Source: Dongia_A sp044226685 (GTDB taxonomy: Bacteria; Pseudomonadota; Alphaproteobacteria; Dongiales; Dongiaceae). Taken from it: a DNA stretch of 64,000 bases. The stretch is from assembly GCA_044226685.1 (NCBI GenBank), contig JBGAGP010000001.1, forward strand, positions 62,001 through 126,000, written 5' to 3'. Position numbers and translations under genes: made by a program. Every line of letters starts with the position of its first letter. Position 1 is the stretch's first letter. Of the stretch, positions 50,041 to 57,827 are shown in pieces. The notes beneath the pieces were generated by a model that was not told where the DNA came from, did no database searches, and worked only from the letters and a program-made list of their open reading frames with translations.

Positions 50041-50150
50041 CCCTCCCCCAAGCTGGGGGAGGGTTGGGGCGGGGGTTGTTCTATCCTGCGAAGGCTGAGC
50101 AGGACGGAAGCATCGCCCCCACCCTGACCCTCCCCCGCCTCGGGGGAGGG
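50041..50150. repeat. inverted pair of CCCTCCCCC hairpins (repeat copy C)
   Basis: Left unit: hairpin CCCTCCCCC-AAGCT-GGGGGAGGG followed by TTGGGGCGGGGG (50041-50075). Right unit: GCCCCCACCCTGA then hairpin CCCTCCCCC-GCCTC-GGGGGAGGG (50115-50150). The tails face inward, the opposite of the copy at 25706-25795. It lies between the phasin terminator and the csaA-like gene. Confidence 0.75.
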
Positions 50151-50223
50151 AATCCGAGCGCTTTGCGTCCGCTGCTCGACTTCCTGTAGTCTCGCCGCGT
50201 TTGTCAGAGTTGCGAGCGAGCGA

Positions 50224-50589
50224 ATGGTGGACGGGCAGGCTGAGGCGGTTGCGGCGGAGATCTCCTATGACGATTTCCGCAAGGTCGATATCCGGGTTGG
50301 CACCATCGTCGCGGCGGAGCCGTTTCCCGAGGCACGGCGGCCGGCCTATAAGCTGACCGTCGATTTCGGTCCGGCAATCGGCCTCAAGCGGTCCTCGGCG
50401 CAGATCACCAGGCGCTACAGCCTCGACGAACTGGTCGGCAAACAGGTCGCCGCCGTGGTCAACTTCCCCAAGAAGCAGATCGGCAAGTTCATGTCCGAGG
50501 TGCTGGTGCTCGGCTTCCCCGACGAGGCCGGCGAAGTGGTGCTGATCCAGCCGAGCCTTGCCGTGCCCAATGGCGGGCGGCTCTATTAG
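50224..50589 (+). CDS. csaA: tRNA-binding domain protein, CsaA-like
   Basis: A 121-residue OB-fold protein: 'DFRKVDIRVGTIVAAEPFPE' and 'RRPAYKLTVDFGPAIGLKRS', 'QITRRYSLDELVGKQVAAVV' and 'NFPKKQIGKFMSEVLVLGF' match CsaA, a small dimeric protein with tRNA-binding (Trbp111-like) fold and chaperone activity reported in Bacillus. Length is typical plus a 10-residue N-terminal extension. The M24-fold gene starts 13 bases after its stop, so the pair is likely an operon. In vivo role uncertain. Confidence 0.9.
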   Translation: MVDGQAEAVAAEISYDDFRKVDIRVGTIVAAEPFPEARRPAYKLTVDFGPAIGLKRSSAQITRRYSLDELVGKQVAAVVNFPKKQIGKFMSEVLVLGFPDEAGEVVLIQPSLAVPNGGRLY

Positions 50590-50602
50590 AGGTATTCCCA
50601 GG

Positions 50603-51754
50603 ATGGCGTTGCATTTTTCCGAGACCGAACTGGCGACGCGCCGGCGGCGCGCGATGCAGCTGATGGAAAGCCGCGGCCTCGACGGCCTGCTGATGTTCCG
50701 TCAGGAGAGCATGTACTACCTGACCGGCTACGACACCTTCGGCTACGTCTATTTCCAGTGCCTCTATCTCGGCGCCGACGGCCGGATGATGCTGCTGACC
50801 CGGGCGCCGGATTTGCGCCAGGCGCAGAACACGTCGGACATCAAGGACATCCGCGTCTGGATCGACGCGCCGACGGCCGACCCGGCGGCGGAATTGTGCC
50901 AGTACCTGCGCGGCTTCGGCTGCGCCGGCAAGACGCTCGGCGTCGAATGGGAGGCCTATGGCCTCACCGCGCGCAACGGCATGCGGTTGCAGGCGGCCTT
51001 CGACGGCTTCGCCGATCTGCAGGACGCCTCAGACCTCGTCTCGCGCCTGCGCCTGGTGAAGAGCCCGGCCGAGATCACCTATGTGCGCAAGGCGGCCGAG
51101 CTGGGCGACCTGGCGCTGGACGAGGCGCATCGCCTGGCGGGGCCCGGCGCCGATGAAGGCGAGATCCTGGCTGCCATGCAATCGGTCATCTTCCGCAATG
51201 GCGGCGACGATCCGGCCAACGAGTTCATCATCGGCTCCGGCCCCGACGCCCTGCTCTGCCGCTACAAGACCGGCCGGCGCAAGCTCGACGCCCAGGACCA
51301 GCTGACCCTCGAATTCGGCGGCGTCTATCGCCACTACCATTCCTGCCTGATGCGCACGATCCCGGTGGGCAAGGTGCCGCCACGGCAAATCGAGATGCAC
51401 AAGGTCGCCGTCGACGCGCTGGAGGCCTGCAAGGAAGCGCTGAAACCCGGCCGGCCGATCGGCGAGGTGTTCGACGCCCACGCCAGGGTGCTGGATGCCG
51501 CCGGCTACCAGGCGCATCGCATGAACGCCACCGGCTACAGCCTGGGCGCCACCTTCGCGCCCAACTGGATGGATTGGCCGATGTTCTATCACGGCAACCC
51601 GGAGCTGGCGGCGCCGGGGCAGGTCTATTTCATCCACCTGATCATCTTCGACAGCGGGTCCGGCCTGGCCATGACCAGCGGCCAGACCGTGCTGGTCAAC
51701 GACCGGGGTTGCGAGGCGTTGTCAAAGCGCTCGCTGGAGCTGGTGACGCGATAG
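50603..51754 (+). CDS. M24 (pita-bread fold) protein lacking metal ligands, aminopeptidase P/creatinase-like
   Basis: A 383-residue protein: an N-terminal creatinase-like domain (~1-145; 'GLLMFRQESMYYLTGYDTFG') and an M24 catalytic-fold domain. At all five usual metal-ligand positions the residue differs: 'LTLEFGGVY' (Asp to Glu), 'YHSCLMRTI' (Asp to Cys), 'ATGYSLGATFAPNWMDW' (no HGxG His), 'YFIHLIIFD' (Glu replaced) and 'AMTSGQTVLV' (Glu replaced). The His common to peptidases and creatinase near 'GPDALLCRYKTG' is Arg. It is therefore unlikely to be an ordinary Xaa-Pro peptidase; either a metal-free hydrolase of creatinase type or a pseudo-enzyme. Cytoplasmic, cotranscribed with csaA-like. 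ATG 50603 has CAGG just ahead. Confidence 0.82.
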   Translation: MALHFSETELATRRRRAMQLMESRGLDGLLMFRQESMYYLTGYDTFGYVYFQCLYLGADGRMMLLTRAPDLRQAQNTSDIKDIRVWIDAPTADPAAELCQYLRGFGCAGKTLGVEWEAYGLTARNGMRLQAAFDGFADLQDASDLVSRLRLVKSPAEITYVRKAAELGDLALDEAHRLAGPGADEGEILAAMQSVIFRNGGDDPANEFIIGSGPDALLCRYKTGRRKLDAQDQLTLEFGGVYRHYHSCLMRTIPVGKVPPRQIEMHKVAVDALEACKEALKPGRPIGEVFDAHARVLDAAGYQAHRMNATGYSLGATFAPNWMDWPMFYHGNPELAAPGQVYFIHLIIFDSGSGLAMTSGQTVLVNDRGCEALSKRSLELVTR

Positions 51755-51860
51755 GCGAGATGTCAAAACATCTATATATTTCATATAGTTAAATAGTTTT
51801 CGGCCGACCTGCCAAGGCCATTGCCAGCCCGTCATGCCGCTGTTACATTCCGCGCGCTTT

Positions 51861-51896
51861 TCGCCGCCCAACTAGCTGGGGCGGCGACGTTTTTTT
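51861..51896 (+). terminator. intrinsic terminator between the M24-fold gene and prs
   Basis: TCGCCGCCC (51861-51869) pairs with GGGCGGCGA (51878-51886), followed by CG and seven T. It is 107 bases after the M24 stop. The stretch before it (51764-51800) is AT-rich (ATCTATATATTTCATATAG) and could hold a promoter for the short leader. Confidence 0.75.
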
Positions 51897-51965
51897 GATC
51901 TGCGGCAGGTCGGGGCCGGGGTCGGAGAACGCAGAAGCCGGGTTTCTCCAAGGGCGCGCGCGCAG

Positions 51966-52901
51966 ATGAAGATCCTTACGGGCAACAGCAATCGGCCGCT
52001 GGCCGAGGCCATCTCGGCCTATCTCAATCTGCCGCTGGTGAATGCCAGCATCCGGCGCTTCTCCGACATGGAAGTGTTCGTCGAGATCCAGGAGAACATC
52101 CGCGGCGAGGACGTGTTCGTCGTGCAATCGACCTCGTTCCCGACCAACGACAACCTGATGGAACTGCTGATCATCATGGATGCGTTGAAGCGCGCCTCCG
52201 CGCGCCGCATCACCGCGGTGATCCCCTATTACGGCTACGCCCGGCAGGATCGCAAATCGGGATCGCGCACGCCGATCTCCGCCAAGCTGGTCGCCAATCT
52301 GATCACCACCGCCGGCGCCAACCGCGTGCTGACCGTCGATCTCCACGCCGGGCAGATCCAGGGCTTCTTCGACATCCCGACCGACAACCTGTTCGCCGCC
52401 CCCGTCCTCACCAAAGACATCAAGGAGCGCTTCCCCGGCGACAACAACCTCTGCATCGTCTCGCCTGACGTCGGCGGCGTGGTGCGCGCCCGCGCCTTCG
52501 CGAAAAGGCTCGATGCCGACCTCGCCATCATCGACAAGCGGCGCGAGCGCGCCGGCGTTTCCGAGGTCATGAACATCATCGGCGAAGTCAGCGGCATGCG
52601 CTGCATCCTGGTCGACGACATCGTCGACAGCGCCGGCACGCTCTGCAACGCGGCCGTGGCGCTGAAGGAAGCGGGCGCCGCCTCGGTCAGCGCCTACGTG
52701 ACCCACGGCGTGCTGTCGGGAGGCGCGGTGTCGCGCGTCTCCGCCTCGCCGCTCGAATCCCTGGTGATCACCGATTCCATCGAGGCGACGGCGGCGGTCC
52801 GCGTGTCGCAGACGGTGCGCCAGCTCACCATTGCTCCGCTGCTCGCCGAGGCCATGGCCCGCGTCAGCGAGGAGCGTTCGGTTTCCAGCCTGTTCGACTG
52901 A
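51966..52901 (+). CDS. prs: ribose-phosphate pyrophosphokinase
   Basis: A 311-residue PRPP synthase. 'MKILTGNSNRPLAEAISAYL' and 'RRFSDMEVFVEIQENIRGED' at the N-terminus, 'PYYGYARQDRKSGSRTPISA' (ATP/flexible loop), 'TVDLHAGQIQGFFDIPTDNL' (catalytic His) and the PRPP-binding loop 'ILVDDIVDSAGTLCNAAVAL' are all present; class I length. Supplies PRPP for nucleotides, His and Trp. The prs - rplY - pth - ychF order is conserved in alphaproteobacteria. Confidence 0.97.
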   Translation: MKILTGNSNRPLAEAISAYLNLPLVNASIRRFSDMEVFVEIQENIRGEDVFVVQSTSFPTNDNLMELLIIMDALKRASARRITAVIPYYGYARQDRKSGSRTPISAKLVANLITTAGANRVLTVDLHAGQIQGFFDIPTDNLFAAPVLTKDIKERFPGDNNLCIVSPDVGGVVRARAFAKRLDADLAIIDKRRERAGVSEVMNIIGEVSGMRCILVDDIVDSAGTLCNAAVALKEAGAASVSAYVTHGVLSGGAVSRVSASPLESLVITDSIEATAAVRVSQTVRQLTIAPLLAEAMARVSEERSVSSLFD

Positions 52902-53037
52902 ACAGGCCGGTTGCGGGCGGCCCGGACTAGCGAGGGCCGCTCGAAGGCAAATCCGGTTTGGCACCCCTGGAGGCCGGCCGGTTCCGAAGACGGAATGGTC
53001 CGTCGTCGGAAACACTGCTGGATGAAAGGATAAGATC

Positions 53038-53802
53038 ATGCCCGCAGTTGAATCCATTCGCGCGGAGTCTCGCGACCGCGCTGGTAAGGGGGCTGCTCGT
53101 GCGACTCGTCGTGCTGGCCGCGTCCCTGCCGTGATCTATGGTGACAAGAAGGATGCGACGCTCATCTCGCTCGATCCCAAGGAGCTGGAGCGGCTGGTGC
53201 AGAAGAAGGCGTTCTTCGCCACTTTGCTGGACCTGGAACTGAGCGGCACGAAGCACCGCGTGCTGCCGCGTGACGTGCAGTTCGACCCGATCTATGACCG
53301 CATCGTCCATGCCGACTTCCAGCGCATCAACAAGGACGCCAAGATCCACGTCAACGTGCCGGTCGTGGTGACCAACGAAGCGGCCGCCCCGGGCATCAAG
53401 CGCGGCGGCGTGCTCAACCTGGTGCGCCACGAGATCGAGTTCCTCTGCTCGCCGGACAACATCCCGCAGCAGATCGTGGTCGACATCACCGGCCTCGACA
53501 TCGGCGGCAGCGTCCACATCAGCAGCGTCAAGCTGCCCGAAGGCGCCACGCCGACGATCAAGGAGCGTGACTTCACCATCGTGACCATCGGCGCGCCGTC
53601 CGGCCTCAAGGCCGAGCAGGAAGCGGCGGCGGCTGCCGCGGCGACTGCGGCTGCTGCTCCGGCGGCGGGTGCTGCTCCGGCGGCGGGTGCTGCTCCGGCA
53701 GCGGGTGCTGCGGCTCCTGCGGCGGGTGCTGCTGCGGGCGCCAAGGCTCCGGCGGCTGGCGGTGCGGCCAAGGCGCCGGCTGCTGCGCCGAAGAAGAAGT
53801 AG
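53038..53802 (+). CDS. rplY: 50S ribosomal protein L25/general stress protein CTC
   Basis: A 254-residue long-form L25 (TL5/CTC type), binding 5S rRNA. N-terminal L25 domain ('SIRAESRDRAGKGAARATRR', 'GRVPAVIYGDKKDATLISLD') followed by the beta-rich CTC domain ('VLPRDVQFDPIYDRIVHADF', 'NIPQQIVVDITGLDIGGSVH'). From ~195 the protein is a disordered Ala/Pro/Gly tail ending in KKK, encoded by an 18-bp tandem repeat. GAAAGGA precedes the ATG. Usual alphaproteobacterial L25 is ~200-220, so the tail is long. Confidence 0.96.
   Translation: MPAVESIRAESRDRAGKGAARATRRAGRVPAVIYGDKKDATLISLDPKELERLVQKKAFFATLLDLELSGTKHRVLPRDVQFDPIYDRIVHADFQRINKDAKIHVNVPVVVTNEAAAPGIKRGGVLNLVRHEIEFLCSPDNIPQQIVVDITGLDIGGSVHISSVKLPEGATPTIKERDFTIVTIGAPSGLKAEQEAAAAAAATAAAAPAAGAAPAAGAAPAAGAAAPAAGAAAGAKAPAAGGAAKAPAAAPKKK
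53653..53706 (+). repeat. 18-bp tandem repeat in the rplY tail
   Basis: Three head-to-tail copies of GCTGCTCCGGCGGCGGGT (third with one change), each encoding Ala-Ala-Pro-Ala-Ala-Gly, with degenerate copies on both sides. Copy number is expected to vary between strains. Confidence 0.85.
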
Positions 53803-53828
53803 GCTCCTTCACACGACAGGAGCTGGCG

Positions 53829-54440
53829 ATGCGGCTGATCGTCGGCCTGGGCAATCCGGGCACGCAATATGCCGGTCATCGTCACAACGTAGGCTTCATG
53901 GCGGCGGGCAAGATCGCCCGCCGCCATGGCTTTTCCAGCCCCCGCGAGAAATTCCACGGCTACATCGCCGAGGGCAACATCGCGGGCGACAAGGCCGTCA
54001 TCCTGGCGCCGCAGACCTACATGAACGACAGCGGCCGCGCGGTGCAGGCGGCGCTGCAGTTCTACAAGCTCGAGCTCGACGACGTTTACGTGCTCTACGA
54101 CGAGATCGACCTGGCCTTCGGCAAACTGCGGGTGAAGAAGGGCGGCGGATCGGGCGGCCATAACGGCATCCGTTCCATCGACGCCCATGTCGGGCCGGAA
54201 TACTGGCGGGTGAGGATCGGCGTCGGCCATCCGGGGCAGAAGGAGCTGGTGAAGCACTACGTGCTGCACGACTTCGATGCCGAGGAGAAGCCGGAGCTGG
54301 AGAAGATGCTGGACGCCATCGCCGAGCATTTCCCGCTGCTGCTGGAAAAGGGCGAGGGCACGTTCATGAGCAAGGTGGCGCACACGCTGAACCCGCCGCC
54401 GCCCAAGCCGCCGCGGGTTGAGCCGGCGAAGGAAGAGTAA
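53829..54440 (+). CDS. pth: peptidyl-tRNA hydrolase
   Basis: A 203-residue Pth that recycles peptidyl-tRNA. 'LIVGLGNPGTQYAGHRHNVG' contains the conserved Asn and catalytic His; 'LILAPQTYMNDSGRAVQAAL'-type block appears as 'ILAPQTYMNDSGRAV' with catalytic-site Asn, 'YDEIDLAFGKLRVKKGGGSG' holds the Asp, and 'GGHNGIRSIDAHVG' the RNA-binding loop. A Pro/Lys-rich tail of ~20 residues follows. It starts 26 bases after rplY with AGGAGCTGGCG ahead of the ATG; same operon as rplY. Confidence 0.96.
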   Translation: MRLIVGLGNPGTQYAGHRHNVGFMAAGKIARRHGFSSPREKFHGYIAEGNIAGDKAVILAPQTYMNDSGRAVQAALQFYKLELDDVYVLYDEIDLAFGKLRVKKGGGSGGHNGIRSIDAHVGPEYWRVRIGVGHPGQKELVKHYVLHDFDAEEKPELEKMLDAIAEHFPLLLEKGEGTFMSKVAHTLNPPPPKPPRVEPAKEE

Positions 54441-54441
54441 C

Positions 54442-54548
54442 CCCCTCCCCCTTCAGGGGGAGGGTTGGGGCGGGGGCAGCCGCGGCTCCGATGGAAAGAG
54501 CCATCGCTCGCTGCCCCCTCCCTAGCCCTCCCCCGTTCCGGTGGAGGG
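54442..54548. repeat. inverted pair of CCCTCCCCC hairpins (repeat copy D)
   Basis: Left unit: CCCCTCCCCC-TTCA-GGGGGAGGG then TTGGGGCGGGGGCAGC (54442-54480). Right unit: GCTGCCCCCTCCCTAGC then CCCTCCCCC-GTTCC-GGTGGAGGG (54510-54548). Tails face inward as in the copy at 50041. It starts at the pth stop and ends 20 bases before ychF. Confidence 0.75.
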
Positions 54549-54567
54549 AATCAAAAACGAGGAAGTC

Positions 54568-55671
54568 ATGGGTTTCAATTGCGGCATCGTCGGACTGCCC
54601 AATGTCGGCAAGTCCACGCTCTTCAACGCGCTGACCTCGACCGCGGCGGCGCAGGCGGCGAACTATCCGTTCTGCACCATCGAGCCGAATGTCGGCCGCG
54701 TGGCGGTGCCGGATGACCGGCTGGAAAAACTCTGCGCCATGGCCAAGTCGGCGAAGATCATCCCGACCCAGCTCGAATTCGTCGACATCGCCGGCCTGGT
54801 GCGCGGCGCCAGCAAGGGCGAGGGCCTCGGCAACCAGTTCCTCGCCAACATCCGCGAGGTCGACGCCATCGTGCATGTGCTGCGCTGCTTCGAGGGCGAA
54901 GTCACGCATGTGGAGAACTCGGTCGATCCGATCCGCGACGCCGAGATCGTCGAGACCGAGCTGATGCTGGCCGACCTCGAGAGCCTGGAGAAGCGCTTCG
55001 ACGCCGCCGCCAAGAAGGCCAAGGGCGGCGACAAGGAAGCCAAGGCGCTGATGGACGTGATGGAGCCGGCGCTCAACGCGCTGCGCGAGGGCAAGCCGGC
55101 ACGCACGGTTCTCGGCAAGCTGTCGGCGGAGCAGAAGCCGGTCTTCAAGCAGCTCGCCCTGATGACCGGCAAGCCCGTGCTCTATGTCTGCAATGTCGAC
55201 GAGGCCGCCGCCGCCGAGGGCAACGCGCTCTCCAAGAAGGTCGCCGAGCGGGCCAAGGCCGAGGGCGCCGTGTCGGTCGTCATCTCCGCCGCCATCGAGG
55301 CGGAAGTGGCGCAACTGACCGACGAGGCGGAGAAGGCCGAGTTCCTGTCTTCGCTGGGCTTGAAGGAGACCGGCCTTGCCCGCGTCATCCGCGCCGGCTA
55401 CGCGCTGCTCGACCTCATCACCTTCTTCACCGTCGGCCCCAAGGAAACCCGCGCCTGGACCGTGCGCCGCGGCGCCAAGGCGCCGGAAGCGGCCGGCGTC
55501 ATCCACACCGATTTCGAGCGCGGCTTCATCCGTTCCGAAACCATCGCCTATGACGATTTCATCGCCTGCGGCGGCGAAGCCGGCGCCCGCGATTCCGGCA
55601 AGCTGCGCTCCGAAGGCAAGGACTACGTGGTGCAGGACGGCGACGTGCTGCACTTCCGGTTCAACGTGTAA
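54568..55671 (+). CDS. ychF: redox-regulated ATPase/GTPase YchF
   Basis: A 367-residue Obg-family P-loop NTPase (OLA1/YchF) that binds ribosomes and prefers ATP. 'GIVGLPNVGKSTLFNALTST' is the P-loop with G1, 'FVDIAGLVRGASKGEGLGNQ' the G3 region, 'VLYVCNVDEAAA' replaces the NKxD with the NVDE typical of YchF, and the TGS domain closes the protein ('FTVGPKETRAWTVRRGAKAP', 'RGFIRSETIAYDDFI'). ATG 54568 has GAGGAAG before it; the longer frame starts inside the repeat element and is rejected. Confidence 0.96.
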   Translation: MGFNCGIVGLPNVGKSTLFNALTSTAAAQAANYPFCTIEPNVGRVAVPDDRLEKLCAMAKSAKIIPTQLEFVDIAGLVRGASKGEGLGNQFLANIREVDAIVHVLRCFEGEVTHVENSVDPIRDAEIVETELMLADLESLEKRFDAAAKKAKGGDKEAKALMDVMEPALNALREGKPARTVLGKLSAEQKPVFKQLALMTGKPVLYVCNVDEAAAAEGNALSKKVAERAKAEGAVSVVISAAIEAEVAQLTDEAEKAEFLSSLGLKETGLARVIRAGYALLDLITFFTVGPKETRAWTVRRGAKAPEAAGVIHTDFERGFIRSETIAYDDFIACGGEAGARDSGKLRSEGKDYVVQDGDVLHFRFNV

Positions 55672-55678
55672 CTTTCCC

Positions 55679-55717
55679 CTTCCCCCCTTGCCGACAAATG
55701 TCGGCGTGGGGGGAAGG
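55679..55717. terminator. long imperfect hairpin between convergent ychF and MFS gene
   Basis: CTTCCCCCCTTGCCGAC-AAAT-GTCGGCGTGGGGGGAAG pairs over 17 bases with two mismatches. It sits 8 bases after the ychF stop and 29 bases from the stop of the minus-strand MFS gene. It likely acts as a terminator and resembles the arms of the 16661-16842 element. Confidence 0.6.
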
Positions 55718-55745
55718 AGCTCAGCGAGCCCACTGACGCATCGAG

Positions 55746-56957
55746 CTAGGCGATAATCGCTGCGCCGCGCATCCGATGCGGAACCAGCGCCGCGATTGCC
55801 GCGGCGAGCAGCGCCAGCGCGAAGGAACTCGACCACAGCCAGCTATAGCCGCCGGTGGTGTCGAACAGGTAGCCGCCCATGAAGGCGCCGATCGCCGCGC
55901 CGATGGAATGGCCGGCGGAGATCAGGCCCATCGCGGTACCGACTCTTTCGCGCCCCAGATGCCCGGCGGCGAGGCTCGCCGTCGGCGGCACGGTCGCGTA
56001 GTCGAAGATGCCGAACAGCACGGCGAAGACCCACAGCACCGAGGTGTCGCGCACCAGCATCGGCAGCAGCAGGAACACGAGGCCCCGCCCGGCATAGATG
56101 CCGGCCAGCAGCCAGGTGCGGTTGACCCGGTCGGTCAACCAGCCCGATGCCACCATGCCCAAAGTGTTGACCCCCATCAGGATGCCGAAGGCGAGCGAGC
56201 TCGGCGCCGGCGGCACGCCGCAGAACTCGGCATAGGGGATGAGGTGCGTCTCGATGACCCCCGTTGTCGTGTAGCCACACAAGAGGAAGCTCCAGAACAG
56301 GCCGTGGAAGGCCGGCCGGCGCAGCAGAAACCAGACTCGCGTGGCGAAGCCTTCCTTGCGCTCGGCGGCAGCGCGGGCGCGGGCTGCCGCCCCGGCGCCG
56401 CGCAGCAGGAACCAGCTCAGCAGCGCCAGCAGCAGGCAGCCGCCGGCCAGCGCCTGGTAGCCGAAGCGCCAGCCGCCGGTCGCCAGCAGCAGGCCGAGGA
56501 TCGGCACGAAGACGAACTGGCCCGCCGTGGAGCCGGAGGTGGCGACGCCGATGGCGAGCCCCTGCCGGCCGTCGAAGCTGCGCGCCACCGCGCTGCTGAC
56601 CGCATGGGTGGCGACCAGGCCGAAACCCACCGCCCCCAATCCGGCGAAGCCGAGGACGAAAGCGACCGGCCCGTGCATGGCCGAGAGCAGCATCGTGCTG
56701 GCGGCGACCAGCAGCAGGCCGCCGGTCAGGATCGCGCGCGGGCCGCCGCGGTCAATGCCGAAGCCGACCACCGGCGCCATCCCCGCCATGATCACCAGCG
56801 TCGCCGCCATCACGTTGGAGATGAAGCTGCGCGACCAGCCGAACTCGGCGATCCATTCCGGCATGGCGAGGCTCAGCATGGCGCGGCCGGAGAAGGCCAG
56901 GCTCAACGCCAGGAAGCCGATGAGGACGATGGCCCACTTGGCGTCGAAGCGCCTCAC
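55746..56957 (-). CDS. MFS transporter (oxalate/formate or monocarboxylate-like)
   Basis: A 403-residue inner-membrane carrier with twelve hydrophobic segments. 'MVVGFGIDRGGPRAIL'-type loop (here 'VVGFGIDRGGPRAILTGG') after segment 2 and 'SGWLTDRVNRTWLLAGIYAG' after segment 8 are the MFS signature loops; 'LAIGVATSGSTAGQFVFVPI' is typical of the OFA/monocarboxylate-porter branch. Its start overlaps the stop of the metallo-beta-lactamase-fold gene by 4 bases, so the two are translationally coupled and may handle the same compound. Confidence 0.87.
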   Translation of the reverse strand: MRRFDAKWAIVLIGFLALSLAFSGRAMLSLAMPEWIAEFGWSRSFISNVMAATLVIMAGMAPVVGFGIDRGGPRAILTGGLLLVAASTMLLSAMHGPVAFVLGFAGLGAVGFGLVATHAVSSAVARSFDGRQGLAIGVATSGSTAGQFVFVPILGLLLATGGWRFGYQALAGGCLLLALLSWFLLRGAGAAARARAAAERKEGFATRVWFLLRRPAFHGLFWSFLLCGYTTTGVIETHLIPYAEFCGVPPAPSSLAFGILMGVNTLGMVASGWLTDRVNRTWLLAGIYAGRGLVFLLLPMLVRDTSVLWVFAVLFGIFDYATVPPTASLAAGHLGRERVGTAMGLISAGHSIGAAIGAFMGGYLFDTTGGYSWLWSSSFALALLAAAIAALVPHRMRGAAIIA

Positions 56958-57721
56958 GCGCGCTTCTCCAGATAGGCGTCGCAGAGCTCGATCAACCGCG
57001 CGCGGCCGAAACTCGGATCGTGACCGGCATGGACGACCTCGACCGGCAATTCGCGCAGGCGCTTCATGGTGCGGACATAGGTCGGGATATCGGCGCCGTC
57101 GATCTCGTCCAGCAGCGGCCCGTCATAGATCGCGTCGCCGGAGAAGAGGGTCCCGGTCGCCTGCTCCCACAGCCCGATGCTGCCGGGCGAATGGCCGGGC
57201 AGATGCAGCACCTCGAAATGCCGGTTGCCGATATCGACCACGTCGCCCTCGGTGACGATCTCCGTCACCACCGAATCCCTGGTGGCATATCCGGCCATGT
57301 CGTAGCCGGCATGCGGCAAGGCGGTGATCAGGTCGCCGTCGATCGGATAGCCGGCCGCCGCCAGCTTGCGGATCTCCTCCGGCCCCAGCACCGCGGCCAG
57401 CAGGGTGCCCTTGTCGCGCGGGCTGCGCAACTCTTCCGCTTCCAGCTCGTGCACCAGGGTATGGTCGAATTCGTGGTGCGCGCCGATATGGTCGGTATGG
57501 GTATGGGTGGCGACCGCTGTCACCTTCTTCTCCAGCAGGTGCCTGGCCGCCTCGCGCAGGCTGCAGATGCCCATGCCGGTGTCGATCATCAGGTCGCGGT
57601 CGCGGCCACGCACATGCCAGATGTTGCAGCGCATGAGCGGCGTGACATGGGGTTCCCACAGCAGGGTGATGTCATCGCTGATCTTCTTGGTCTCGAACCA
57701 GTGATCGGCAATCGGCAACAT
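56954..57721 (-). CDS. metallo-beta-lactamase-fold hydrolase
   Basis: A 255-residue binuclear-metal hydrolase: 'VAVATHTHTDHIGAHHEFDH' contains the HxHxDH motif, 'VLHLPGHSPGSIGLWEQATG' the next His, and 'LFSGDAIYDGPLLDEI' the bridging Asp; 'VVHAGHDPSFGRARL' supplies the last His. Soluble, no signal peptide. First gene of a two-gene operon with the MFS carrier, opposite the LysR gene (106-base gap), which may control it. Substrate (lactone, thioester, phosphodiester) cannot be told from sequence. Confidence 0.9.
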   Translation of the reverse strand: MLPIADHWFETKKISDDITLLWEPHVTPLMRCNIWHVRGRDRDLMIDTGMGICSLREAARHLLEKKVTAVATHTHTDHIGAHHEFDHTLVHELEAEELRSPRDKGTLLAAVLGPEEIRKLAAAGYPIDGDLITALPHAGYDMAGYATRDSVVTEIVTEGDVVDIGNRHFEVLHLPGHSPGSIGLWEQATGTLFSGDAIYDGPLLDEIDGADIPTYVRTMKRLRELPVEVVHAGHDPSFGRARLIELCDAYLEKRA

Positions 57722-57827
57722 GGACTATCCTTCAAAAGGGCTTCGCACAGCGACTGGCAATATCTGCGCCGATCTGGCATCACTTCAATCTCGAAGCTCT
57801 AACGCATCGATTTAGAAAATCTAACTT

